Assembly: GCF_030269925.1 (NCBI RefSeq)
Contig: NC_085107.1
Span: 4,278,001-4,342,000 of the forward strand
From: Bombyx mori
Lineage: Eukaryota; Arthropoda; Insecta; Lepidoptera; Bombycidae
Length of the DNA stretch: 64,000 bases
Direction of reading: 5' to 3'
Shown here: in pieces, positions 21,501-30,837 of the stretch
How positions within the stretch are numbered: the stretch's first letter is position 1
Layout of the letters: every line of letters begins with the position of its first letter
The notes under the pieces: model-generated
Database searches by the model: none
Told to the model about the DNA's origin: nothing
Seen by the model: the letters and a program-made list of their open reading frames with translations, nothing else
Program-made: the position numbers and the translations under genes

Positions 21501-23773
21501 CTAAAAGAAATATTTTATCAGTTATAGCAAGAATATGGGACTTAATGGGATTCGTAGCTCCTGTTACACTATGGGCCAAGCTCATCATTAAGTCACTATG
21601 GGCTAATAATATAGATTGGGATGAAACTCCTCGCCCTGAAATTGTAGCAGCTTGGCATCGATTCGTGTCTGAGTTGCCAATATTGGAAAATGTTAGAATA
21701 CCACGACATACTGGCATTGTTATAGAGTGCATAGTTAGCTTATTGGGATTTGCTGATGCATCTGAAAAGGCCTATGGAGGTGTCGTTTATTTACATGTTT
21801 ATTTTCCACAAACAAATAAGTTCACTATTACGCTTGTTTGTGCCAAATCCAGAGTAGCGCCGTTACGATGCGTGTCATTGGCAAGACTAGAATTATGCGG
21901 TAACTTGATTCTCGCAAAGTTGATGAGAGCAATTATTGACAGCTATTCTCATCGCTGTAAAATAAGTAATGTATTTGCCTTTACGGATAGCACCGTGGCT
22001 TTGGCATGGATTCACTCATCACCGGCTAGATGGCATACGTTTGTAGCCAACCGAGTAACAAAGATACAGGATGAAATACACCCCAGAAACTTTTATTTTG
22101 TATCGGGTAAAGAGAATCCAGCAGACTGTCTTTCACGCGGCTTAACACCATCACAATTGATGGAGCATCCTCTTTGGTTCAGTGGACCCCGATTTGCTCA
22201 TCTACCCATTTCAGATTGGCCAGTTAAGAATTTTGATGCCACATCGATGACTGATATTCCAGAAATGAAACCAGCTATCATGCTATTCACAACTGATGAT
22301 GCACGGAATGACAATATATTATACACGCTTGCATGTCGTATTTCATCATGGCCCAAGCTGGTCCGTATTGTACTTTATGTTCTCCGGTTTATTAAATTGG
22401 TACCGAGTAAATTTGATATTTCCCATTTAAAGGTGGCCGAAACGAATATCATCAAGGCTGTACAGCGAGTTCACTTTGATAAAGAACTTAAGAATGTGAA
22501 GTCTGGCAAAATATTACCGTCTGCATTTCAACGGCTCAGAGCCTTTGTTCACGAAGGTATCTTTCGTGTTGGCGGGCGATTGGAGAATGCTCACTTGGAA
22601 TTTGATAGTCAGCACCCTATTTTACTTCCCGCTCGTGACCATGTAGTGAACCTTTTGATAGACTATTATCACAAAAAGTATTTGCACACCGGACCGCAGC
22701 TCTTAATGTCTCTGATACGCCAAAACTACTGGATTCTCTCTGCTCGGAATATAATAAGAAAGCGAGTACAGCAGTGTAATATATGTTATAGAGCAAATCC
22801 CCGAAACCAATGTCCATTGATGGCTGATTTACCTGCTTGTAGAGTTCAAGAAACAAAGGCCTTTTATCACACTGGTATAGATTACGCTGGCCCATTACGT
22901 ATTATTCCCTACAGGCGACGTGGTGTTCGTAGTCAAAAGGCGTATATTTGTCTGTTCATTTGTCTAGTTACCAAGGCAGTTCACCTAGAACTCTCAACGG
23001 ACTTGAGCACAGCAGCTTTCCTGAATGCCTTCAAACGCTTCATTGCGCGGCGTGGTCCAATCAAAGTAGTCTATACCGACTGTGGAACAAACTTTTTGGG
23101 AACTCACTCATATCTCAAGGAAATGTATAAATTGATTTCCTCTGAGCAGTATGCAGATAAATTTGCAAATGAATTGCGTGATAATAATATAGATTGGAAA
23201 TTTAACCCACCATCAGCCCCTCATTTTGGCGGTATATGGGAGGGTAATATTCGGAGCGTTAAAACTCATCTTAATAAAATAGTTGGTAATCAGCTTCTCA
23301 CTTTTGAAGAAATGTTGACTACACTTGCTCAAATTGAAGCATTATTAAATTCGCGACCTCTATCAGTTTTGAGTTCAGATCCATGTGACCCTCAAGCTCT
23401 TACTCCTGCACATTTTATAAACTTAACACCATTAAAATCACTACCTTCAGAAACGATAACGGAACATTCTAATCTCATCCAAAGGAAACGTATTGTAGAC
23501 AGTTTGGTCCAGTCTTTTTGGAAAAGATGGAAACTTGAATATCTTAATACATTACAAGTTCGTAATAAATGGAAAAAAGATAGCACTCCTATTAAAACTG
23601 GCACAGTTGTACTGCTTCAATCTGAAAATAGTGCTCCTCTTAATTGGCCATTGGGTATAATAGAGGAAACTTTTCCGGGTCGTGATGGAGTTGTAAGGGT
23701 GGTTAACGTTAGAACGAAAACTGGTACTTATCGTAGACCTGTTGTTAAGGTTTATCCTTTACCAACACAGTAG
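18503..23773 (+). CDS. BEL/Pao Gag-Pol polyprotein
   Basis: A continuous frame runs from 18461. I chose the ATG at 18503 (aaaATGGCT), giving 1756 aa. Counting residues from 18461, the order is: a gag domain of the DUF1759 type (about 145-330); zinc-knuckle Cys/His motifs from about 363; an aspartic protease (DUF1758-like) near 507 reading LVDGASQ; RT with FTDDL near 923; RNase H with GFADASEKAYGG near 1097 and FTDSTVALAW; and integrase. The integrase has an HHCC-like part and catalytic Asp (TGIDYAG), Asp (YTDCGTNF) and Glu (IWEGNIRSVK), followed by a DUF5641-like C terminus. The RT and protease boxes are variants of YVDD and DS/TG. No stops or frameshifts. Confidence 0.95.
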   Translation: MATTSKSQSLFDRNVRKMRSKINAYFSRVQSIYDSITKINESNVDVFMSNASTLDMMRTEFIKSLDDLNDLLASNEDATEPNYESMVAFDELFSRIKYKYSELMSLRHNTQNTANTVVGENKIETYRQCPKLPRLELCPFNGELQNWPIFYETFKSIIHENQSLSDSEKIQYLIGKLTGNAQLICQGFMPTAENYSVLWQTLVNKYNDKRVLAASYFDTLLNLPVANDADPISLENYIDKYSSLVSSLKQLKLECLEDFIFVHLGCKKISLELIKSFEMNYSDSDKLPTCTQFINYIRNQSHILQRAYNISNNNSIRINKYNSQQSNSNKPRNIRNNNVKTFVVHEQKRCIFCGVAEYHQLKNCSKFKSITPKERFSFIKTNRFCVNCLSTSHTVRNCTSNEKCSSCSRSHHSLLHFITKGDSGEVPKSVDIATHTDGDQDNAMPDSLCACALEQQCFKTVCNQQPTKTILLGTAICNIMDNSGTFLSTARILVDGASQRDLITLEFCKRLNLSIYPSETKQVCGVGDVKNSIEGYCCLTLCSCTEESVRITIQPLVINKITGELPTSKIDTSSLNYLKHIKLADDRFSQPSGIDLIVGSDVFSRILRPHIISRAPGEPVAIETSLGYIIVGQAPVLAPSIDNSYYTHCTFGEDNLDNENNVCIGNFLKLEDIPDVKTYTEQEEECESLYRQTTTRDSLGRYIVSLPFKDTPSKLGDSLQASMRGYLSLERKLLLEPEMRQEYDKVIKDYLEKGYLNPCSRNINESSLQYVIPHHGIVRKDKSTTKLRVVLDGSMKSSSGLALNDILQVGPNLQNDLFRIILNFRLFNVAISADIRQMYLRILVKDEDRKFLRMLYRFDPSEEIKLYEFTRVPFGLCCSPFLAIRTVRQLVTDEGSQFPLAAPVADSDVFTDDLATSCANEETAVELSNQLIKMFHAGGFDLVKFSSNSPEVLSKIPSSHREFEVIEFSPDSYLKILGLNWLPAEDVFTFTVNLRNRECTKRNILSVIARIWDLMGFVAPVTLWAKLIIKSLWANNIDWDETPRPEIVAAWHRFVSELPILENVRIPRHTGIVIECIVSLLGFADASEKAYGGVVYLHVYFPQTNKFTITLVCAKSRVAPLRCVSLARLELCGNLILAKLMRAIIDSYSHRCKISNVFAFTDSTVALAWIHSSPARWHTFVANRVTKIQDEIHPRNFYFVSGKENPADCLSRGLTPSQLMEHPLWFSGPRFAHLPISDWPVKNFDATSMTDIPEMKPAIMLFTTDDARNDNILYTLACRISSWPKLVRIVLYVLRFIKLVPSKFDISHLKVAETNIIKAVQRVHFDKELKNVKSGKILPSAFQRLRAFVHEGIFRVGGRLENAHLEFDSQHPILLPARDHVVNLLIDYYHKKYLHTGPQLLMSLIRQNYWILSARNIIRKRVQQCNICYRANPRNQCPLMADLPACRVQETKAFYHTGIDYAGPLRIIPYRRRGVRSQKAYICLFICLVTKAVHLELSTDLSTAAFLNAFKRFIARRGPIKVVYTDCGTNFLGTHSYLKEMYKLISSEQYADKFANELRDNNIDWKFNPPSAPHFGGIWEGNIRSVKTHLNKIVGNQLLTFEEMLTTLAQIEALLNSRPLSVLSSDPCDPQALTPAHFINLTPLKSLPSETITEHSNLIQRKRIVDSLVQSFWKRWKLEYLNTLQVRNKWKKDSTPIKTGTVVLLQSENSAPLNWPLGIIEETFPGRDGVVRVVNVRTKTGTYRRPVVKVYPLPTQ

Positions 23774-23950
23774 TGGTTCGATATAATTCTACATACATAC
23801 AGTCCACAAAATCTAATGAAATATAATTAAGTAGTAATTTAATAGTCTAATTGAATAATAAAAGTAATAAGTCTAAGATAATAAGATAATTTATAATGTA
23901 GGTTTCATATATTATTATAGTGTTTAACTTTGAAAGAGCTTTACTCTCTC

Positions 23951-23963
23951 AAACTGGGGGGCA
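23951..23963 (+). other. Polypurine tract of the BEL/Pao element
   Basis: AAACTGGGGGGCA lies directly before the 3' LTR. The G run is the expected RNase H-resistant primer for plus-strand DNA. Confidence 0.75.
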
Positions 23964-24342
23964 TGTTTACGCTATCTGCAATGGATAATTAGCATTGATG
24001 TTTTTGAACGTAACTGAGAGCGCATCGATGTAGTCCCGCCCCTTTCCCCTCCTATATCAATGACACTTTTAAAATTGAATTTGAATCGTGCGCATCAAAA
24101 TTGTGCGATCGCGAAAAAGTGGTGAATATTGAGTGCAGCTAAGTAAGTACTTAAAAAACTGAAAGCTTTTCATCAAGAACAAAGAAAGAAGACAGGAGTG
24201 GCCACTCCATGAAGATAGTGCTACAAATATTATCACTACAAAGACACAGACTTTCGGTGAGTTCCTAAAAATATTACCTACTACCAAAATATCATATCGA
24301 TTGCGCTCAAAAATATAAAATTAAAAGAACCAAGCCCAAACA
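23964..24342 (+). repeat. 3' LTR of the BEL/Pao element
   Basis: It has the same 379 bp as the 5' LTR, starting TGTTTACGCT and ending AAGCCCAAACA. It is followed by the target duplication TCATC. Confidence 0.93.
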
Positions 24343-24347
24343 TCATC

Positions 24348-24964
24348 AGTTTAACTTAGATTGACATTTTATGCCGCCTAATTACGTACATCGCTAGCAT
24401 TATTCCGCCGCATCACCAGCGCTCGATTTTAAAAAGAAGTTCTCTAATGCAAAACTATAATTACGTATCTCGAGAATAATTCTTTCTCATTATTGATAAA
24501 AATGTTTCATTATTGTTTTAATGCTGAGGTCTAAATACGCAGCTATCTTAGAGGCAGATTAAGCCGCATCAGCCTCTACAATCGTTATTAAGTCGCCGTC
24601 GTCGTCGAACAGTTTTCTGGCGTCCACAGAAAAAATCTAGACCAGAGAAAATAGCGTTTAAGCTAATTGGGTTCACTTGTAATCTCTCTATATATACGTC
24701 ATTGAAGCTACTATTCGTCAGCGCTGTAATGTCGCCACGACCTCATATTTCATCAATGTCACACCACCGAAATATAGATATTAGTTGAATTGTATTACAA
24801 TTACATATAAGAAAAAATAGATATTTTTCCTTTAATTAGCCTAAAAGTGAACTTGGTTCTTATGAGTATTTAAAACTATAGAACGGTAAGCTTCGTAGTT
24901 AGAGATATATTATTTGTCGTGATAAATTTATGTAATGAATACAAAATAGTTTCTAATTACTTAC
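24348..24964 (-). other. Remainder of the RRM gene intron
   Basis: AT-rich sequence between the BEL/Pao element and the donor of the RRM exon. With the element removed, the intron from 24964 to 17815 would be about 0.8 kb, an ordinary size. A short CGTCGT run lies near 24600. No exon is seen. Confidence 0.45.
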
Positions 24965-25197
24965 GATAACACTTCCAAGAATGTTATAATTTTGTAAAAT
25001 ACGAATGGCTTTTTGCGCGTTTTCAGCTTTTTTATAGATAACAAAAGCCCCACCTCGCTCGAGATTATTGTCGAGCACGATCACTTCAGCAAGTTTACCG
25101 ATTATACCAAATAGCCTAATTAATTCGGCTAAATGCTCCTTGGCTCCAACTAATGGGCTCAAATTTGATATAAATAAGATTTTGTTATTTGCTTCAT
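24965..25197 (-). CDS. Internal exon encoding an RNA recognition motif
   Basis: On the minus strand the exon lies between a strong acceptor (ttgtttttctttttgtag) and a consensus donor (ATC followed by GTAAGT). It has 233 nt: two bases finish a split codon, then 77 codons. The peptide has an RNP2-like ILFISNL, an RNP1-like RGGAFVIYK and a helix between them, which together give an RRM of the canonical fold. It ends at NILGSVI, just before the last strand, which the exon at 17814 supplies in phase. The protein probably binds RNA in the nucleus. Upstream exons, including the start, were not found. The family beyond RRM is not recognised. Confidence 0.7.
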
Positions 25198-25261
25198 CTA
25201 CAAAAAGAAAAACAAGTTTTATATTATATTTTCGAGCACAAAGTTGGATTCTCAAAGCCAT

Positions 25262-26640
25262 TAGTGCATTCCATTTTTTTTTTTCGATGATGCGTCTGAA
25301 GAAATTCTTTTACAATTTGCTGACGGAGAAATTTATTTGATGCCAATTTTTTTGTTGTTGTTGTTTTGTTTTAAACGAATTACAGTAGTTAAATTAGTTG
25401 AATACAGCGGCGATGTGCGTTGCAATCCTGACCTAATTAAAACTTGGTTTTAATTTCAGAAATGGGCAAGGCGTCAAGCTAATTTACCATGAGATAACCT
25501 GATTTTATTACGAAATGGGAATTATTTTATTGTAATCACAAATAGGTAATAATATAAATTACAAAAAAGCAGGACCGCTAATTTTAAAATTTTATTCAAT
25601 TCCAATGTTTTCTGTTTTATTTTAACACATTGATATTTAAGATCAAACGACCCATCGATCTTTTGAATAAATAATATAATCATTAAACATCGAATAAAAG
25701 ATGAAGACGTTTCTCAAAAAGAACGAAACTACCCGCTGTCATACTGTTTTCCGTTAGTACTAAAGCTTAAAGGGTCGAAGCATCAGGCATATATCTGCTA
25801 AACCTGAACCAGAATGGATGTCATCGCATAAGATGTTGTTACATCCGGTGCGAAAGCCGGTGTTTTGGTGAGTGTGTTTGTTTGTTGCGTAAATGAAACG
25901 AAATAGATGATTTAAGTTTGGAATAGTCTCAACTAGGAAATGTGAGGTTCAAATTGTGTTAGAACAGGCGTTTTGAAGGCTATACTTCTGTTTTTTTTAA
26001 ACTTCTAAAAAGAAGAATCACTAACAAACCACAACAACAATTAACTTGAATTGCAAATTAGAAAATTAGGCACCCATGAAAATAAGACATATAGAAGATT
26101 CGAGGGCGTATATATGATCGTATCTATGCTATAATGTGCCAACATATGCATAACTCTATCGGAGTCTGATTGTGATCTTTTCAATTGATTTCTAAATCTT
26201 CATAACACTAATTGTGATTTCAGATTTTATCTTTTAATTAAATTATCGAAATCTCATAAAATTGTACGAAAAAAAAAAACTGTAAGTTAATTACTAAAAA
26301 AATAGCCTTCCTTTCATAATAAATATTACGAATTATAAAAACAACTTATATGACCGTACTTGCCGATCTATTGAAGTTTCCCAGCCACACGCTTCAACAC
26401 AGGATTTATTGTTCATTTTGGGAAGTGAGATTAAGTTCGAGATCATCGGATCGTCGTGGTGCGAACGGATCGCGACCTTTTATATATATTTTTTTGAGAA
26501 GAACATGAAGTCCTATGCACAATACGATATCCAAGAAAAGAAAGGTGAAGTAGATGTAAACTATGATTTCCATATACATGGTGGACACGAAACTGTCGAA
26601 AGATAATAATGAAACCGTAAACTAGTCGCGTTCGCGTTCA
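25262..26640. other. AT-rich DNA without recognised gene
   Basis: This is probably the upstream intron of the minus-strand RRM gene. Several donor-like or acceptor-like sequences occur but none is tied to coding sequence. No transposon terminus was recognised. Confidence 0.35.
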
Positions 26641-26772
26641 CAAACTTCTTTCGTAAAGTTATCCCGAGAATCGACAAGACGGTTTAAAATTGAATTTCTG
26701 TTGCACACATTCGCCGCTGTAATATGCTCGATAGGATATTAAATCGCGCGATTTCTTTTTCGTAGCGTTAGC

Positions 26773-26834
26773 ATGTGTTCATTACCCGACATTCTGCAGT
26801 TTGAATTTACACCGCGAGATGAACTTTCCGAAAG
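26773..26834 (+). CDS. Candidate first coding exon of an unidentified plus-strand gene
   Basis: An ATG opens 20 codons (MCSLPDILQFEFTPRDELSE) and ends in phase 2 at a near-perfect donor, AAAG followed by GTAAGTAAG at 26835. The surrounding 26620-26960 is richer in CpG than its neighbours, which fits a promoter region. I could not find the next exon, and direct joining to the exon at 41889 gives an early stop. The protein family is unknown. Confidence 0.35.
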
Positions 26835-27125
26835 GTAAGTAAGACCAGAGCAAAATGGAAACGTAAAATTTACGCGGCGACTGGACGTGGAATGATGCCA
26901 GCCTCCAGTGCGCGGGGCAATCTCAGTTTCGAGCATGCGCTGTAGTTGCCACCAGCAGAGCACTATTTGAAACCATCGAATGGATTTTGCAGGTTTCTAG
27001 AAATTCTATTCTAGGTTTTCCCAGGCACCAGAGTACCTACGCAATATGTTTGAAATCACTTTGATGGACTTACGATATTTACTCACATTTTAGTAGTTAT
27101 CTTGATTTCTTCGTGGACAAGTAAC

Positions 27126-27389
27126 ATATCGTCGTTGTCAAACCAAAATCTGCTATGGGCATTTTTGGAGATTTTTGCTTTTTGACCTTTTCGTATAGTT
27201 CACAGCCCTATCTACCGTATAAAAAAAACTGTTATGTGTCTATAGTTTTAATATTTATCTATAGCTTTCATATGATATAGTTCTTGAAAATTCACTTTTA
27301 TATAAAAATTATATACGAAAATGTTTTTACTCGTTAATTCAAAATAGAGTTTTTGCACATAGCAGATTTTGGGTTGACAGCGACGATAT
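27126..27389. mobile_element. 264-bp MITE with ~32-bp terminal inverted repeats
   Basis: The left end (atatcgtcgttgtcaaacc..., through tctgctatg) and the right end (catagcagat...gacgatat) are inverted copies over about 32 bases with two mismatches. The AT-rich interior has no ORF. The target duplication is not clear, so the superfamily is open. Confidence 0.7.
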
Positions 27390-27568
27390 TCAAAATTTTT
27401 CATCATTCGTTTTCACATTTAATACCTTAAGTATTCGTTTTGATGTGGAATAATTTCGGGATGTTCAATAATTTCTAATTATTATTTTTAACTAGTACTA
27501 CTATTGTAAGCTTCTACAGATTTAATCGCCAATTTATTGAGTGACAAAGCTAACTTTTTTTATTTTAA

Positions 27569-27655
27569 CCCTTTGACGGACATTGTCCACTAATGTCCAC
27601 GCGTATTGGGCATATTATAGCATTGGCATTGCATTAGTTTTAGGACCGCAAAGGG
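27569..27655. mobile_element. 87-bp piggyBac-type micro-MITE
   Basis: It starts CCCTTTGACGG and ends CCGCAAAGGG, flanked on both sides by TTAA (27565-27568 and 27656-27659). TTAA duplication with CCC ends is the piggyBac signature. A diverged relative in the other orientation lies at about 48586-48671. Confidence 0.7.
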
Positions 27656-27708
27656 TTAATTTTGTTGTGTTTAATCTTTGTATAATATACTCGTAAAATA
27701 TACATAAG

Positions 27709-28266
27709 TCATCGTGGCCTAAAAGGATAAGATGCATTCTTACCGAGCGATGCGTCTGTCAGTGTTCGAATCCCACAGGCAAGTACCAATTTTGCTAATG
27801 GAATACGCACTTAGCACGTGTTCACGAATGACTTCCACGATATTTTTTTATTGCTTAGATGGGTGGACGATTTCACGGTCCACCTAGTGTTAAGTGTTAC
27901 CGGCGCCTATAGACATCCACAACGTAAGTGCCGCCACCTACCTTGAGATATGAGTTCTAAGGTTTCAGTTTTTACAGTAATAATGAAAGTAAAACGCGCA
28001 ACAATCTTTATTTGCGTAATTACTGGTTGTAGGGCAGCTTGTGAGCCCGCAAGAGTAAGTACTACCATTATTACCATTACATACATAATTTCTGCCGCGA
28101 AGCAGTAATGCGTTTTATGTCAAGTAATGCGTTTAATAAAACTCAGACCTAGTACTCATGTCATGAGGTGGGTGGCGGCATTTACAAACGCTGTTGAAGT
28201 CCTCGGGTTCCGGTAACTACTTAACAGCAGGTGGAGCTCGTCCACCCATCTACGGAATAAAATAAA
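27709..28266 (+). repeat. SINE family B, plus strand, split by another SINE
   Basis: The tRNA-like head has an A box in gtggcctaaaaggataag and a B box gttcgaatccc at 27763-27773. It ends near 27846 at cttccacga. The body resumes at about 27970 and runs to ccacccatctacggaataaa near 28260. The intervening 27847-27968 is a minus-strand SINE piece. Rejoined, the SINE has the head-body-tail order expected of family B. Confidence 0.65.
27847..27968 (-). repeat. SINE family B tail inserted in another SINE
   Basis: A T run followed by attgcttagatgggtggacg and the conserved body up to ttctaaggtttcag. It is a 5'-truncated minus-strand copy lying inside the plus-strand SINE 27709-28266, and with the tail at 28050-28266 it forms an inverted pair. 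Confidence 0.7.
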
Positions 28267-28392
28267 AAAAGAAGTTAAGTAATGATATAATCATTATAAC
28301 GTTTTTAGTTCGTGGCAAATTTCGTGCTAATATTATCAAACATGGACACGATAATTGTAAAATCTCCAATGAAGCGTTTAAAAATATATATA

Positions 28393-29056
28393 CAGTCAAA
28401 CCTAGATAAGCGAGAGTTCAAGGGAGCACAATCTCAGTCTCGCTTATAGAGGTTTCTCACTAACCCGAGTTTCGCGCTAATGCTCTCTCTGAGTTTCATT
28501 TCGCGATTTTCCGGATTCAAACGCATTCACTATTTTAAATTTATCACTTAATGACAGTACTTTAATTTTCCGTTTTGACATGATGCAGAACAGAACTTTC
28601 CTTCGCAATTGATTAACGATAAACTGAGTAAGTCAGGACGGTACACAGGTACACGTGTCCATTCGAAAAGAATGCGATAAAATACCATCATTATTTAGTT
28701 CCACGAAATAGAATAGGTTCAATATTGACGAGAAAACAATTCAAAAATAATGGAAGGAAGTTCCACAAAAGTTAAGAATGAGTCATAAAATCGCAGATGT
28801 TAAATTTGTAATTTGTTTTTTCTATTGTTCCTCCTAAATAATATAAATAAATAAAGCTCGACTGTCGCTTATAGAGGTATAGATAAGTAGCAGTCTCACT
28901 TATGGAGGTCCATGAGGGAAAAACGACTCTCTCTTACAGAGGTTTCTGTTTCTCGCTAATAGAGGTTTTGAGAGCTTAAAATGACGGGTCCTGGGTATTA
29001 CTCTCACTTATAGAGTTTTCTCACTTATCCAGTTCTCACTTATCCAGGTTTGACTG
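28393..29056. mobile_element. pogo/Tigger-like MITE with iterated internal motif
   Basis: The ends are inverted (cagtcaaacctagataagcg at the left, tatccaggtttgactg at the right) and flanked by TA at 28391-28392 and 29057-29058. CAGT...ACTG ends with TA duplication fit pogo/Tigger. The terminal-type motif cttatagaggtttctcac recurs several times inside, near 28445, 28867, 28900, 28935, 28958 and 29004. These could be multiple transposase-binding sites. There is no transposase ORF (664 bp). Confidence 0.8.
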
Positions 29057-29399
29057 TATATATAAAAATAATCTTGTAGCTCCGTGAATTTAGTTCATAC
29101 AGATTATTTCATATCTTTGCAGAATTTTATAGCATAGTTTGAGCACCATCGCGCATCCAATCAAATTTGAAAGGTTTCAATTTAATAATATTAGTTACTT
29201 GGTTTTGTAGCATGCGTCGCTTATCCGCTTGAGGTAAAAGCAATTTCTATTATAATCTTTCTATTATGAAAGTGCAACAAAAGAGTTTAAGTAAATTAAA
29301 TACATTCTGTTTCTGTTTCTGTTTTTAAATACAAGGTCAAACAATTTTATCTCTCATCAACCGAATGATCATGGTTCTATACTCTTCGCATATACGAGT

Positions 29400-29672
29400 G
29401 TTACTGTGTTACTTATAATATTTGCTATGTGTATGTGCTATAATTCTCATGTTGTATTTGTATTTTATTTGTATTTTAGTTATGTGTTATTTGTTCTACA
29501 CACACTTATCACTTTTTATTATTATTCTCATTATCCTCTCGCAGGTCTGCTGGAAGAGATTTCTCAAAGAAATAAGCAGTGCCTTTGTACATAATTTTCC
29601 TATTACTCTGTACTGTGTCTTGTTTTCTGTGTGTACATAAATAAATAAATAAAATAAATAAAATACATTAAT
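29400..29672 (+). repeat. 3'-end fragment of LINE family C
   Basis: The segment has gcaggtctgctggaagagat, ataagcagtgcctttgtaca and a terminal (AAATA)n tail. The same tail ends the inserted LINE at 46186-46821. The short hydrophobic open frames here are by-products of T-rich sequence. Confidence 0.65.
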
Positions 29673-29985
29673 AAGAAATAAGGCACGTATTACATTAATG
29701 AGTTTAGTGTATTGCACTGATATTTGATAATTACCGTATCAAATTTAATGAAAAAATTTCACAGAATATAAAAAAAACTGTATACAGATAGAAAATCTCG
29801 CTCAAAAATCACAGTAATAATATAGTAATATTTACAACCAAATGAAATAAATTTTGAGCTTTCAAATAAAATTCATTAATTTACTTTACGTTAAATTTAA
29901 AGTAAATATCAAAACCGGGAAGAACAAGTTTCTTACACAAAATTAATATAGTTTGTTCGTTGGAGTGTCATGGTATAACTGTTAA

Positions 29986-30395
29986 TCTATATATTAATAC
30001 GTGAAGCAAAAACTTTGTATCCCTTTTTACGAAAATTGCGCGGACGGAGGAGTATGAAATTTTCCACACTTATAGAGAATATAGAGGGGAAGTGCACAAT
30101 GCTAATATTTTTTTAAAATAGTGCATAAAAGATACATTAAATCAATAAAGAAAACATTACACACACTACGTACCATGTATTTGACGCACACACGCATGTA
30201 TACTATTTATTGTCAAACTTTTGTTCTTGACGTCTGTTGTCAAATTGAGAATAGATTAAATATTGTTTGTCTTTGTTAACTGTGTAGTATTGGCGAAATT
30301 TGTGATTTTAGAAGTATGAAATACAATCATAATAGTGTACAAACTTACAATTCCAATTAATTATAGTCGAATTTCGACTACTGCGGGACCTCTAG
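29986..30395 (+). mobile_element. Non-autonomous Helitron, plus strand
   Basis: It starts tctatatattaatacgtg after an A and ends in CTAG before a T (30392-30396). A 17-nt palindromic hairpin, tagtcgaatttcgacta, lies about ten bases before the end, as expected of a Helitron terminator. No ORF. A copy in inverse orientation lies at 34573-35011. Confidence 0.8.
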
Positions 30396-30837
30396 TTAAG
30401 TTTAAATAGGGAAACAAAAGTAAATTCTTGAATGAAAGGTATGATCCATTCCATTCTATATTCATTGAACAAGATAACATAACAAAAACCGTTTCTCGTA
30501 TAACATTACCGCCCTTGACATTGACCTGTCAGGAAAGTCGATGGGGATTATTTCTATTTCATGATCACGGGTGGCTCTCCCCTTCAACGAAGCTGCATCT
30601 AAAAGGTCGGTATTACTATTGTTTGTAACAAAATTTGTACAAAACATCCTTTGGGCTTGGCCTAGTTATACTTTTACTATTAATTTCATAGCGACTTTAT
30701 AAATATTAGAAAATTAGTGAAGACGGCTCACGTTCCCTGTGGCTATTATACGTAAAACCATCGATTTCTTGTATATATTTCTTGTACCAGTATTGTAATA
30801 ATACCTTATGCTCTTTGCTACTTTGAATCTCTCTTTA
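30396..30837. other. Intergenic DNA without recognised gene
   Basis: A 66-codon open frame begins near 30428 but shows no domain or coding-like composition. Nothing else is supported. Confidence 0.35.

Larger units (their letters stand above)
17986..24347 (+). mobile_element. Young BEL/Pao LTR retrotransposon with target duplication
   Basis: Two 379-bp LTRs at 17991-18369 and 23964-24342 flank a single long ORF, and TCATC is duplicated at 17986-17990 and 24343-24347. By eye the LTRs are identical in sequence and length, so the insertion is recent. Primer site, polypurine tract and polyprotein are all present, so the copy appears autonomous. It sits inside the intron of the minus-strand RRM gene, about 170 bp from the acceptor of the exon at 17814, in antisense orientation. 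No envelope ORF is present. Confidence 0.95.

Noticed and set aside
27714..27773. A tRNA gene on the plus strand
   Set aside because: Same reason: box A and B only, continuing into the family B SINE body.
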